Shown piece after piece: positions 45,001 to 60,000 of a stretch of DNA of 64,000 nt. Position 1 is the first letter of the stretch. Each line of letters opens with the position of its first letter. The stretch spans positions 21,761,409 through 21,825,408 of the forward strand of contig OY727093.1 of NCBI GenBank assembly GCA_963402885.1, written 5' to 3'. Made by a program: the position numbers and the translations under genes. The stretch comes from Antedon bifida (Eukaryota > Echinodermata > Crinoidea > Comatulida > Antedonidae). The notes under the pieces were generated by a model, which was not told the origin of the DNA, made no database searches, and saw only the letters and a program-made list of their open reading frames with translations.

Positions 45001-48000
45001 CTTAGGTCTGCTATTAAATAAGTGGTACATTCAATCGCAGTCTGGAGTCGAGATGTATCCTTTTCGATTTCCCATAAGATTATTGCCGATGATCTCACCG
45101 GTTCTCTAGAAATTAGGCCTGCATTTAAGGTATATGTTGGGTCTCCCTTTTCGTATAGTTGGGTCTCCATTTTCGTATAGTGAATCTTCCTTTTCGTATA
45201 GTTAAGTTTCCCTTTTCGTATAGTTGGGTCTCCCTTTTCGTATAGTAGGGTCTTCCTTTTCGTATAGTTGGGTCTTCCTTTTTCGTATAGTTGGGTTTCC
45301 GTTTTCGTATTATAGTGAATCTTCCTTTTCATATAGTTAAGTTTCTCTTCGTATAGTTGGGTCTCCCTTTTCGTATAGTAGGGTCTTCCTTTTCGTATAG
45401 TTGGGTCTAATTCCTTTTCGTATAGTTGGGTCTTCCTTTTCGTATAGTTATAGTTGAATCTTCCTTTTCGTATAGTTGGGTCTCCCTTTTCGTATAGTTA
45501 ATTCTCCCTTTTCGTATAGTAAAGACTCCCTTTTTGTATAGTATGTTCTCCCTTTTTGTACGTAGAGTCTCCCTTTTCATATAGTCGGGTCATGCTTTTC
45601 GAAGTGGGTCTCAGGTCTCTGGTCTTGTGTATACCCCTAGTAGCTGGGGTCAATGAGAGTAGGTCTCTCTAAAATTGTAATATATATGTGGTACAGATCG
45701 ATTTTAGTGTTGTAAATTGTACAGCAGGTACATAGATACCTACACAATTTCTACAATAAAAGGTAAAGATGGAAATTTCCGTCTTTTTAGCAGTCTGACA
45801 GAGATTTTTGTTTTTGCTGGTGAAAGTGTTAATAATAAACTTTTTATTTTTGATTGCAGGCCAAAAATGATGACAAACAGTGGTCATTTAGTTTTTCGTA
45901 CAGGAGAGAACCATAATATATCCTTTAAAACAGGTGGTGGGAGTGGTAGAGTCCTGTTTAATGAGGTTGACCTAGAAGAAGCCACAAAGAAGGTACAGTA
46001 TATTGAATTCAAATTTTTTTTTAATGCAATAGGCTTGCAGTGTTACAGGTGCAACTGAGTTAAAGGTCTTTTTACTTTCCAATGCTGGCCCCAAACTGCC
46101 TTGTCTGGGTTAGAACTAACAGTTCATTTTATTAGCCATTTAGCAAAAGTCAGTTTATCTATTAACCTAAGTAGCCAAATGAATTGGTCTTTAGCCAAAA
46201 TTAAAAATTAATGAAATATAATGGTAAAAACATTTTAGTCAATTTATCCATGTAAATTAGGCCTACACTCTGTTCCCTGTACCTTTTTGTAAGGCATTTG
46301 GATAGAGCCAGGCCTAAATCACTGTATGATGAAAAGTAATAATTTTCGTTGTATTTTAGATGATCAAAACAATTGTTTGAAATGTTTTTAATCATACAGT
46401 ATTCATACATTGATATGTAGTTCTTTGATAGTAAACCAGTTATGTAAACTTACGTTTGCAAGACAGTTTCGTCTAGCTGTCAGCTGGTCCCCTAGGCTAC
46501 ACATAAATTAAAATTTTGGGACTATTTGGGACCATGGTCCCAATTCTGGACCACTTTTTAGTATACTTTTCAGACCTGCTAGTGTTAAAAGATAGGACAT
46601 AATTTTTCAAAAGCCGGCGAGCAGTCTTAAAGTAACAAGTAAACTGAAATTGCATTTTCTCGAGAACTACTTGTCCAAAAAACTTCATTTTTGTACAAGA
46701 GGCAAGAGTTATAATTTGTGATTTGTAATTTTAAAACATAATTTGATTTAATGTGCACATTTTTTGATGCGAGTAGTTTAAAAAACCTATTTGTTTTCAA
46801 ATTCACTCGTTTGATTTTCGCGTTATATAACCATTACACCAAACTCGCATACACATGCTTGTAGTGAAATTAGCCTAAATCACAAACAGCATTAAGACAC
46901 ACACAAATATATACAGTATATATATTTTTTTTAACCGGAGAAATCTTATGTAGGAGAATTTTACAGTAGGCGGAGGTATGCACTCTCGGAGTGGCTTTCT
47001 AGTTGATTATGTGACCCTCTGGGGTTTTAGCTGGCTAAAGCCACGGCGCGAAAATCCTGTATGCTAAGATGATGTCTGTTCAAATTTTATTTTGACAACA
47101 TTTCAATATGTCTAACAAATTTTATTTTGACAACATTTCAATATGTCTAAGGGTATTTGACAATCCCCAGTACCTACTTGAATTGTAGGTTCAAGCAGGT
47201 AGATAATGCATGCATTAACCAAAGACTAATCATTTGAGCTATTTACCATGATGATAACTAACGGCCTCTGCAGTGACTTACAAAATATACTAGCATTCAT
47301 GCTTATAATTACTAAAAAAAAAGGTTTAATGAGTTTGAATAGTTTTAATCACTGTGTACTTTGTCTATGTCTACAACAATAAATGTTTATGGCAATATCT
47401 CTTTATCTTGTGTTAGTGTTTAAATTTAAATCATTATAGCAATTTTGATATGAGCAAGTACTTGTATTATCAGTTTAATTGTTTTATTGTTGTATCAAAT
47501 TTCTAATCAAGAGAATTTTCAAAGATGTTACCGATATGTATCAAACCTCAGCTATTTTACACCGTATCCCATTATAGACAGGCCAAAGTTTTAGGCCTAA
47601 AAACAGCCATAAATGCAGTGTATGGTAAATGAATTGTCAACTAAATAAACATAAAGTATAGCGATAATGAAATGAAAAAAATAAAGTATGATGCAACAAT
47701 ATAAATAACTGCACTTAGTATTATGAATATATTTACATACATATTTCATTATGATGTCATCAATTTACGTTCGTAAAATTCGGTAATATTGTGGTTCGTA
47801 ATTGAGGGTTTTTACTGTACATTTATGACAATTCTGGTTTAATGTTTTAAAAGTAAAACATATATGCATTATTTTTACAAAACTTCAAAATTGCAGGGAA
47901 AGTGTCTTTAAAGTGGAGCTACACTTAGACTTTCTCAGCTTATATTATGTTTAAGTATGTTTAATTGAAAGTGATTACATACAAAAAACAGGGAAGATAT

Positions 48001-51000
48001 GGCAATATTTTCCAAAAACTAATTTCTAAAAAATCGGTCAGAAAATAGTGTTTTTTACTACATTACACTTTTTCAGTAACTTAGGGGTTATTAGTTTACA
48101 GTACGTCGCAAAACGCGTTACACTTAGCGACTGACGCGTTTTAGTCGCCGGTGAACGCGTTGGTGAAATGTCTTCCCTTTGGTAAATTATGTGTTGGAAA
48201 ATGGCGAATCAATTTTATACCAGGGAGTTGTAAAATAATGTTTACAACTCCCTGTTTATACACACAATTAATACGATTTGTTTAGGCCCAAGTAATATTT
48301 CCGATAAAAATGTCAGCGTAATTTACATGTAACATCATGATTTGCACTGTACAACAACAGCATAATAATCTTAATCAAATTGCTTATTAATTTTAAGCTA
48401 GGCCTAGCTAAATCGTCTGCTCAGCCTAGCTAGCATAGGCTTGAATTCATGTCTAGGTAGGACTGTAGTCATGGGTTCGAAAATGCTTGGTCGTTTCGTC
48501 CCATTTATCGTTCCTGGGTTTTCTCGCACATTAAGAATTCTCTACAAAACAAGACTGGTATTGCTCAGAATAGTAAAGAATAGTAACGGATGTGGAAGCT
48601 TATGTCTGACTAAAAAGCAACTACTCAGGCACCCTATCATGGCCCATGGGTAGGCCGAGATTGGGTGCCAGAACAAACTTCACTGCTGTAAGGCTATCAG
48701 GCAGCCAGCTAGAGGCCAAGCAGCATCGTTACATACCTAGACTCTAGTAGGCCTAGGCCTAGCTTTATTGAATATATAGCCATGTCTTTCTCAAATCTCG
48801 TTAAATTTGACATTTCAGTAATAATCTCATAATCACTTATTACACTGTGAAACATGATAGGGTCACATCCAGAATGTTTTAATATACTTATCGCCCGTCA
48901 AAAATAACATCGCGACAATAACAGATCGCCAGCTGCAGTGTGAAAAATGTCATGAGAAATGTCACGTGATCATACTCCCTAGCAAAGTCAAAAACCCAAT
49001 TGGACCCAACGGGGGAAAGTGTCTATTTACGCGAAATTGCGCAATGTATACGCAGTAACAATACCAGAAATAAAAAGATCTGGAAAAATTACATATAAAA
49101 ACATTTTACATTTTTTTTTTAGTGAAGAAATTAATTTTTTAGGAATATTCAAATATACCCCCCTTTTGCATGTAAAAGAATAGGAAATTACAAGGTATCC
49201 CCCCAAAACGCAAAAAGGCGTGATTTTCAAGAAAATCATACTCATTGAAAAAATGTTCAAAAAAATATGAAGTATGAGGGATAATATTTTTAAAGAATAG
49301 TTGAAATATATGAAAAATAGCAATTTTCTGGGTGGAGCTCCACTTTAATAGTACATAATTTATATGACTACATGTACATTAAAACAGTTGTATGCATTTT
49401 CTATACAGAACACCAAATTATAATTAAACTATTGATGGTAGCTGATATTTTTAACTTAAAATTTTGTTTTCTCAAAATACTGTAAATTCTGTTATTCAAA
49501 TTAAGGACAACTGTGAATGTCTTTAAAATCATTTTAATCCCTTAATACTTTAATAAGAATATTGAGAGTAAATAGAGTAGTACTAGTAGATATATATAGG
49601 GTAATGTACAGTTTTTTGTTTTTGAAATTTAAAATGGTCCTGAAATTCACAAAGGTTATTTAAATGTATCAAATTAACACAAGCCCATACAAATAAAAAC
49701 AAAATGTATAGTTGATTATTGAAAAATACTCTAAAAAATAATACACCATTACAATATTCTATTTCAACGGCCGTCGGGAGCATCTATATTTATGACTCCA
49801 CATCATACACAAAAGCATTGCAGGTCGTGCGATAGTTTATCATATCATATCATTTATTTCGTCAAAAGTACAAAGAAAGACATAAAAACATTACAAAAGT
49901 AATTCAATGAGACAGGATCACCTAAAAGTTATGAATAAAAATAACCGTCGAGAGGCTCTCCACATAGTTTGGAAAGGTACGCGAAGCATTAAAATTAATA
50001 CTAATTTATTCAATATCAAATGATGTTGAAATAGAGTGCCTAAATGTACTTTGGTTTGTAATAAAACTCAAATTTAGAAGGCCTAGACCTACCTCTCAAA
50101 CTAATCTTTACTAGGCCTAGGCCCCGGCAAAAAAAACTGCAAATTGTTTATTGGAGGAATATGAATATATTTGCAAAGTGACATCACCCGCAAAATTTTA
50201 GATTTTCAAATGGGGCTTACCCCAAAAGGGAGAATTTATATTTTGTAACAATACCTTCTATTAACACCTAAAACATCATTCTTAAAAAAAATGAAAAAAT
50301 TGAAAAACCATTTCAGGTCTATTAGTATTAAGCAGAATTGTAATTTTTATTTCAATACAAAGATACTGAAAAGAAAAATTAAAACAAATCATTACAAAAT
50401 AATAAATATTGACATTATATACTGATAGTAGAACTTTATGATATTGCAAAGCCCATTAAAGATAGGTCAGTATTGTTTATATCAATATGGTAAAGTTTTA
50501 ATGATATCATTTTCATTATTTGATAAGAAAGGTAAATACTACTTGATATTCATATTGTCAGTATATTTATATTCACCTGTATTACTTTGAATTATCTTTT
50601 TTTTTTGCTTTTGTAAAATTTGGAAATGCTTGTATATTAGGTGAGATCTGATTTGGTAGAATATGGAAGCATCTGTATATGCCCATGGCTAAATAAACTC
50701 AAGAGTCCTCAGAAACACAAGTCTCCACCAAGGTCAAAACATGTGTTTAGTTACATCCCTACACATTGACAATGATATATTCTGTAAGCTTATCATTTGA
50801 TCATCATCTGATGTACTGTTTCTAATGGCTTTGTTTAATGTGCTGGAATAAGCATTCTATGTTTATTGTACATGATGACACATTTTGTTTTAAAAGTTTC
50901 TATTTTCCCCCCAACAATTTGATTCCCATATAATAGTAAATGGTTAGCATGATCCCAATTGAACACATTTTGGGAATTTAATCCAATTACTATAGCTTGC

Positions 51001-54000
51001 CATCCATTGAAATTTGCCTTTGGTTTATATGAACCAGGATATTATTAAAGGCCGTTCTCATCATGCTATTTGATACGTTGTGGGGGATCATCAACTGCAA
51101 TTCCATTTACTATAGTTTGTATTTTCTTTGCTTACTATTTCCTGATTCTTTGATGTTAAATGATAGTATACAAATAATGCATTAGTGGATATGTAGCGAG
51201 GGTATTTACATTGGTGCGACATTGTGAATACCCGAGTGTGCTGCATCTCCACTAACGTACAAAATTGTGTGTTACTTGTTTTATAACATGTATTTATGAA
51301 CTATTTTCCCATACCTTTTAGGCTGAATACACCCAAGCCTAGCATAGGAACTATGCCTACCACTGTAAGCAACACTCTGTTAGGTATTAGCTAACATGTG
51401 CCACTGTTATACAAGTGATTCCATTAAATTGTATTGTATTGGCGACCAAATCACTGCCTAGCCTAGGCCTAGCAAAACACCCCTGTACCAGAAATGACAA
51501 GATATACAAGTTGTATGTGTTTTTTTTAAATAGGCTGCGATGCAGAAGACTGGGGAAATAGTGAAGCGCCTAGCGCGATCGATAATCTGTCAGACGATTC
51601 AAACACAGAGTGCTGTTATTGTTTTTGCTGCGCAGTTTTGCACTCTAGTGCATGATCGTGGAAAACTACCATAAAAGAACCCATATTATAATGAATTATC
51701 GGGATCGCAATTTCGGGATATTCATTATTTTTTCAGTTTCCCAGTAGGTCATTTGAATTATTTAGCATAAGTTTTGGATGAGGTTAAGAGACATATCATG
51801 ATCGGGACAGTATAATCAGGACAGTATAATCAGGACAGTATAATCGGGAGAGTTAATTTGGGGTTTTGTTTGGCTCCCGCCAGCTAAGCTGGATCTCGCT
51901 AATTCTGGATCCCAAAACAGGATTCCGCTGCTATGACAGTATTTATCATATGATCGGGACAGTTGATTTACTGGATTTGTTTTGGACTACTCTCATCGGC
52001 CAAACTTTTAGTGCAGATTTTAGATGAACAGGAATTGTTTTTAACCGCCACCAAGACAAGATTTGTCAATATGGTCAGGACTCTTCGTGAGCCAAACTGG
52101 ATTTGTTTAACAATCTCATGATATGTTTGAAATCCCACTGATTAGCTGGATTTGTCATTATAATCGGAACCATAAATTTAGGATAGAGACAGGACTAGTT
52201 TTTTAACAGTATTTTAATAATATTTTAGCATTTCCATTTGCAAATTGTATTTTTGCTTTGCTGTTTTATTCTCTTAATTATTCCAAGCAAAACAAATTTC
52301 CATTTTAAAGTGGATCAATCAAACATTTCTTGAATCTTGAATCTGAATTGTTTAGTGTAAATAATAATTCAATATTGGTTCATCTTGACTCAGAATTCTT
52401 ATGAGTGCAATGATGCATTCCCAGCTCTACGATAATAGAGGTATTTACTGAATTGGCTACTAGTACTACTGTATATTTCTTCACAATCACTTCAATAGTT
52501 ATGTCCACGAGTTGTTAAGTACATCGGGCCATAAATTACTGTATGAGAAAATCAAACCACTCTGCTAAGCTCTTCCCGATATGAAATGAAGCTGAAGCCT
52601 TGTTTACATGTCTAACCAATTGTTAGACGTGGTTAGCCACTCTCGAGTCGATTGGGTTGTTAACGAGATTGTGTCAGATAAGAAAATTGCGTCTACACCG
52701 ATCTCGATGTGGAAGTTTATATACATTGTAGCTAACCCATGTAAGCCTAGTATAGGCACAGCACTGCTAAAAAAGGCCCTCAATCTGGCCACTTCTTTCC
52801 ACTTCTGTCAAAATATTTTACTCACTTAATTGTTTCTTTTATTTTCACAAAAAAGATATCGCAATCCGCAATTTGAGTGACTTTCAATAGCTGTTCACAA
52901 GCCTCACGAGCTGATTCTATTGAGAGCCGATTGAGGGCTGCCTGTTGTGGATAGAATCCACACTTGAGCGATATTTACATGATGGAACTACTCGCGAGCC
53001 GATCAATGGTTTGAGAGTAACCAGTGTACCTTGTAGTGTTTTCCAGTGTACCTTGTAGTACCGGTGTAGTCAAAGCAGAGACCAGTGTAAACTGGATGCC
53101 ATTTAACTTATTTTAAATTTTGTGCCATTTCTGCTGCCTCAAATTTGGGGATATATTTATTCAACCAATATAAATCAATTATTTTTTCATAGCATCAATA
53201 ATCCATTTGATATACAGGATTTATTAGAGGGTTTTTTAACAATGTTTTATTACCCAGCAATTAGGTTTAATAATAATATTATACATTACATTAATATAGT
53301 GATTGATTGCTTAATTTAAAATGTACAGTAATGATTGAAACCAACATTTAAACATAATAGTAGTAAAAAACATATGGTTTATTATTTATTTTAATGATGA
53401 AATATAGCTCATCTCTCTATGGAATTAAGGCAGTCAATATCTGTCATCAAATACTGTATTGTACATAAATAATGCCTGAACCAGAAGTTGTTTGCTACCT
53501 GTTGGACTACCAGGAATTTATGGTACTACTACTGCATGACCTCTACTATGGAAGGCCATTGGTACTTGCTCTAGGCTGGTACTTATGAGGTTGAATTTTT
53601 TTCAAGGATGAGTTTTTTGGTCTGTGAACAGCATTAGACCAGGCAGGGATATTTTACATTTCCATTTTTTGCATCTTGCCTAAGCATTAAAGCAATGCTC
53701 ACAAATTGCTTTTACTTATGTGAAGCTAGTTTAACACATGTTACTTTATAATCTCTTAACCACTTTATTTGAATATTTACCAGTGTGTGTGGATTTATGT
53801 GTTTTTTAATAGTTTCCAGGGGAAAATTATTGATTAATATAATTATGGTCTAGGACAACTATCCCCTGGACAACTACCACCCGGGAAAACTACCACCTGG
53901 ACAATTACCCCCTAGGACAACTACCCTCTAGGACAACTAGGACAATTACCCCCTAGGACAATTATCCCCTAGGACAATTATTCCCTAGGACAACTACCCT

Positions 54001-57000
54001 CTAGGACAACTACAGCTTTGGACAACTACGATTAACAAGCTGCTTCTTTTAGTGCCAATTGTATTGTAAATCAAATTGTGTGCGAGAAGGGGACTACATG
54101 GGCGGTATACCACAATATACATTTTTCAATATTTGACATGAAATTATTATTAACATGTAGCATCTGTACCCCAGACTTACGACAGTGAATTAGCTTAAAT
54201 GTAAAATAAATTTAATGTTTTCCATTTTATTCATAAATAAAATAAATTAATCAAATTTCTCTCACAAATTCATAAAACAGATAGTTTTACACTGATCGAG
54301 GGTGAAATTAACTGAGTAGAAAGTCCAAAGTGAGAATAATGGTAAAATCTTACCATAATTTAATCAAGTGCGAATGAAGCTACAGTATGACTTCTTCCAG
54401 AGCACATGTCCATGTCTGAGTTTACAAATTCCCATTTAGACTCTCTTCCCAGATGTGCTTTGGGATGTGCGCATGCCCCCCTCCGGGTTTACATTTTTTT
54501 TTAGCCCATGTGATAACTGTTTTCTAATGCTTCCGCTCTCTTTAATATGACTGCCTAAAGGAGTGGTTATTTGATTGACTAGCCCACGATCAAGACTTAA
54601 AGGGACGTAAGATATATTTAAACATCAAAACTTTGTAAAAACACATCTATGGAATAATACCCCTTTTACACCGCCAGTAAAAATGCGGAGTTGATCTGGA
54701 ATTGTATAACCCGAGTCGTACCCGGGACGCAAAAATGCGGAAATGTAGGCCGGTGTAAACGACGTAAAAAGTTACCCGGGTCGCTGAATCACCCGAGTAA
54801 GTGATGCGGAATGTATTCAGCGTCAAGTCAACCCGGGACGTACCCGGGATGAACCCGTGTTTGCGGTGTAAAACACTCAGCGTATCTTTACCCGTTTGTT
54901 TACTATCCTCGCTCACTATAGTATTTAATTTACATAAAATTAGGATAAGATTGATTTTGTTTATTCGCTTATTCAATAAATTAAACTTATGGTTATTTGT
55001 TATTCATTTTTATTTCAAGATATTATTCTTTCAGACTTAATTTTTGTGTGTATTGCCATAAAACAAAATTGTGGGAGGTATAATGAGCAGACCGTTACTA
55101 TTTTATTTATTTATTTTATGTCTTTAGGCAATGTGGCCAAGGATTACCAATAGTGAATTAATCACTGTCCTATCAGATAGGTGGTAATCCACTATGGTGT
55201 CTCTTCATGCGTGAGAGGGCGATATTCCGATTGAAATACACGGGTTGGAATTTTTCAGTGTAAATACACGCAACCCGTGTCATTCCCGTGTTATGAATCG
55301 GGTGTGAAAAAGAAATTTATCCGGACACGACACAGGTTTGTTATAAGCTCGGCGGTGTAAAAGGGGTATAAGTAACATTTTACAAACCATGAATCTTTAG
55401 TACTGTAGTACTTTTTTTGTGGAATTAATTGCATATATATTGTTTATAAATAGATTGATGAAAATTCAGAAGCAATTAAGCAGTTACAAAGTACAACTCC
55501 TCCTCCAGATGTGAGTGATCAGGTGACCCAACTACAAGGTGATGTTACATCATTGCAAGCCAGGGTTACTAACCTTGAAAACAACGGAGGTGCTACAATT
55601 CCACCAGACTTTGATTCTCGATTAAGTACTCTGGAAAGTCAGGTAAAATTAGCTAATGATGATATTCATTTGCTGTGAACACATTCGTTATTGGCCGTTT
55701 CTACATTTAGCTAGAATTTACATAAGCAGTTGAATTGTTGGTTTCTACGATTGTTTCTACAATAACCAGCGTTTTCTATGGTTGTTAAATTACTCTATGA
55801 TCTCATAATATTTACAATGTTTAAAATCTGATTACAATTTGCATTTCAGATGTCCGACCTCCAATCTGAAGTTAATGGTATTAAGAATGTGAGTTTCATA
55901 TTAGCTTTTTTTTTTATTTTTCAGAGAATTACAAAAATCATGACGTTATGCTCATGGTAACCTTACATAGGTCCTTTTTCTGTTGCGAAAAAAAATAACT
56001 GGTTATTAAAAGTGTAAATAAATTAACCCCAATTTAACAGGTTATCGCTGTTAACGTTTAGCTGCAACAGAAAATAACTGTTATTTGATTGACAGCCTAG
56101 TATGAAATTGAATCAACTACACTATCTACATTGAACCTAATACTATATCCTTTGAATTGACCACCAGAGCCCATTGCATTTTATGTAATGCTAACTACCA
56201 CCAACTGATTTAAACAGTTATTTTGAGAGCACAAATTTACTAGAAATGCAGTTGATATAAAAATTATATTTTAAATCTAGTTTGAAATAAACAGTTTATT
56301 CAGCACGATGCAGCAGAAACAAATTAATTACCATATCATTGCCATTTAATTGATGTAATATGTAATTGGTCATTGAAAATAAGCAGCCTCTTTTATTTTT
56401 TTATAAAATGTTGTGTAAAGTTGTTTAAATTTTTAAAAAGTATATCATTTAAAAATGTTTATTATCACAAGTAAATATACATTTCTAATTTGTGTTTTAA
56501 ATTCAGGTTTGATCATATTTTATTTTATGTGATAACGTTGTACATGTTTTTCTATTACCAAGGATCTAGAATTGAACAATTGTGCAAGTAATCCTTGTCA
56601 AAATGGAGGTTCTTGTGTCAGTATGTATAGTGGCTTTTATTGTTACTGTACCAGTAACTGGAAGGTAATTTTACAGTTCTTAAGTTACTTGTTTAAATAT
56701 TAACAATATCATATCACTCTTTGCCATAAACCCCTTCAAACAAATAAGCTTTGAATAACCTACCACTGTTGTTAAAGAATACAATAAAAATAGCAGTATT
56801 GATTATACTTTTGCAGTTGACCATACCATGACCTTCCAAAAAGAAATATAAAAGTTAAAGTAAGAAAAGTTGAGAATTTTGTTTTAAAAATGAAGAAAAA
56901 TGTTAAAAAACAAGTAGATTTGAACTTGTCATCATCACTTTGAACGAGTTAGTTTATCTATGGAAATGCAAAATGCACATTGTACGTAGATATAAACGCA

Positions 57001-60000
57001 AAATTGGTACATTCTAATCAAGTTACAAAATGTACTGTGTACCTTCCGAAACAAAAGTGGCTGGAAAAAAAAAAGAATAATACAGAAAAACAAAGATCCT
57101 GACTATCACATTCAATGGTTATTCGCCAAGTTTATATAACAATTAGGCCTAAACAAAATACATAGGAAAAGAATGAACAAATATAGAAAACAAAGAACAT
57201 ATCAATCAAATCAAATAAATCGTATTCCCTAAACAATAAAAAAACATGTACAAAGGTCATAATAGTCAAAGTAAAACAAGAAAATAATAGAAAAAGCAAA
57301 ACACAATTAATTAAGAGTTAAAAGAGAACAAGGTAGGCATACCCTTTTTATTCTAATATTATTTTGTTATCAATAGGATATTTTTCCAGAGAGTACACTA
57401 ATAAGTTTGATTATGATAAACAAACTGCAAAAAATTGAAGCAAGCCATTATGATTCTATATTTAAAACTAATCTAAAACTCTTTTTTATTGTTTTATAAT
57501 TTATGAAATAGAATGGATGAATTAAAATTATATTTAATAATATGTGCATAATAAATAATGCATATATATTTAATCAAATACATCACCACTTATTTAATTC
57601 ATTATTATAAAAGATTGTGTTATATAACCCAGAATTGTTGTAATAATAGTTGTTTTCATAAATAGGTAACAGTAGTGCAATGTGGTACAATAATGTATGC
57701 TCAGTAGCTATTGTTGCATTGCACTACATATTCATGAAAACAACTATTATTTTTTATTTATATAATGATTTAGTCTAAAAATCATGTAAGGAATTTAAAA
57801 AAAATAAAAAACGATGCCTTCCATATAACTAGAGAAAGTGTGCTGTGGTTGCCAGTCTTGGCAATGAACTAGTGTGTGGAATAGCACCCTACTGGGTAGT
57901 CCCTCCTCCCTCCCACTTTTGTTCTTATCTTGTCATTTGAATGATGTCGTACAAATGGAATGATTTGATTAATTGATTATCTTGTTATACTTTGACTATT
58001 ATGAGAATATTTTTTATAGCTTGCAAAACTGATATGTGAAATCTCTTTATTTCTACAACTTAAATTGGAGAATTTAAATTGGTCATGGCCATGGACTATG
58101 TATTTTCTCCAATAGTTATTTATAATTGAAATTTTGAATTGTTTAGGGTACAACCTGCAGTAGTGATGTAAATGAATGCTCTTTAATCAGTGGAGGTCCT
58201 GATGATTGTCAAAATGGAGCTACCTGCACCAATACACAAGGAGGCTTCAGGTAACATAAACTTTAGCAAATATTTATCTTCTCTGAAATATTTCAAAACA
58301 ACAAAGTATTCAGTAAATAATTGAAGAAGTTTGAAACCCTGGATGTTATATAGGTATTGCTCTGTTTAATTCACCTACAGATATTTACCCAAAATAGATA
58401 TCAATATAAGAAAACTGGTAAATTTGAACATCATAAAATTACACAAAAGTACAGAGTAAGGCCACATATAAAAAATACTTGTTTATCGTCACCGCCTGCC
58501 CCTGGATCTTGGCCCTTCTCTGATTTTTAAAAATGACATCATTGGTAATTTTGTGCGTATGTAAAATCCAAGGAACATAAAATCAGGGTACGTATTCTGT
58601 AATCACAGGACTGATTTTACCATGAGCTTTGAAGGATTTTTTTTAATGTCCAGCGGAGGCAAAATACAGTCCCCAATTTGGCGAAGAGGACAACATTTAT
58701 TTGCCAGGATTCCCCAATTGCTGTTAGTGATTTGGTGAACGACTAGCACGAGTCTTATATACAACAAAATGTGTTTTATAAATTTTCTGTGAATTATGCC
58801 AAACCAAATGTTTTTCAATGAATGATGGCTAGAGTTTAGTTCAATATTGATGGTTAACCCCTCCCATAATGTACAATTAATTTGTATGGAAAAAAAAACC
58901 CTTCCGTCCTTCCGTTTTTTGAGGATGTGATGCTAAATAAGTATTTTTTTATATGTAGCCTAATAAAGAAAGGGATGATATTTGTTTTTATGTGTATCAG
59001 TTTTTAATCGGTTATGTCATTTTGCGCCGTTTCTGTTGCCCAAAAATAATCGATTATAAAAATATTATTCCTGCTCAGCAGGAACAGGCCTTTAGTGTTG
59101 TATTTTGTTCGAAAACCTTTGGAATTATTATTTAAGAGCTGATTTTCGTTTATTTAATGAAATTGGCAATATTTAAATGGGTTTGTTCTTTTATAAGCAT
59201 TTAAATGCTTCAAGAATTTCCCCTTTTCTTGGTTAAAATAAATATTTTTATTTGTTACTTTCATTTTAAAATTGTTTATGTAAAAACATTGTTTATGTAA
59301 GAAAATAAAAGAAATTGTCATTATCATAGTTGTTCATGTGCACCCAATTGGTATGGTCCAAAATGCACAATTCAATATGATGATTGTACAACAGCATCTA
59401 ATACTGAACTTTGTGGACATGGAACATGTGTTAACTTGAATCGAGTAGTACCTGGTCAGGTGAGTCTATCTCTTTATTATGTTTTTTTGGTGCATGATAA
59501 TTATGTAAATTGTGTCAAACAATACTTCTCAATATTAGTATAAAAGGTTCATCTGGATCTCTGTATAGTATTATAGTTTTACGGTTTTATTCCCTTTGGA
59601 TCATCCAAAAGAAAATACTTCTCAATTCTCAATATTGTTCTGATGCAGGAGAAAATTATATGACTCAAACTATATTTATTGTTATATTGATTTAGTTTAT
59701 ATGAAATGCACGTTCTAGTGTAAAAAAAAACAATTCTTATTCATTCTCTTTTACTGTAGCTATCACTTATTTGATTCCTCCATTTTTGTTTCAATATTAT
59801 GTCTTCCCAGCTTCATCTATGCAACATGATTTTTCTTTATTATTAGGCCAAGTATGATTGTATATGCTTCGAAGGATGGCAGCAATCTGCAAATGCTGCC
59901 AACCCAGCCTGTACAAGTGATGTTGATGAATGTCAAGCTAGGGTTTATCCTTGTTCCAGTGATCCATATGTTCCTTGTATTAATGTACAAGGATCGTATT

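Larger units (their letters stand above)
42225..45622. mobile_element. Inverted-repeat element with minisatellite arms
   Basis: The left arm (42228-42292) reads ACCAGAGACC, then GACCCAATACGAAAAGGGGA, then GACCCAACTATACGAAAAGG. The outer end of the right arm (to about 45622) is its reverse complement with roughly 80% identity by eye. The left arm holds two units of a 21-23 bp repeat (AACTATACGAAAAGGGAGACCC); the right arm holds about twenty in inverse orientation. Other transposons (42511-44799) lie between. The open frame through the right arm is a by-product of the repeat. Confidence 0.6.

Noticed and set aside
44994-45332. 112-residue minus-strand reading frame rich in LYEKG and YTKRK
   Set aside because: It is the translation of the CGTATAG minisatellite; the periodic protein simply follows the DNA repeat.
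48441-48653. 70-residue frame in cubilin intron 2
   Set aside because: No signal, domain or splice context; a chance open frame.
54647-54976. 109-residue minus-strand frame
   Set aside because: It lies inside the Harbinger-like MITE arm and is explained by it.
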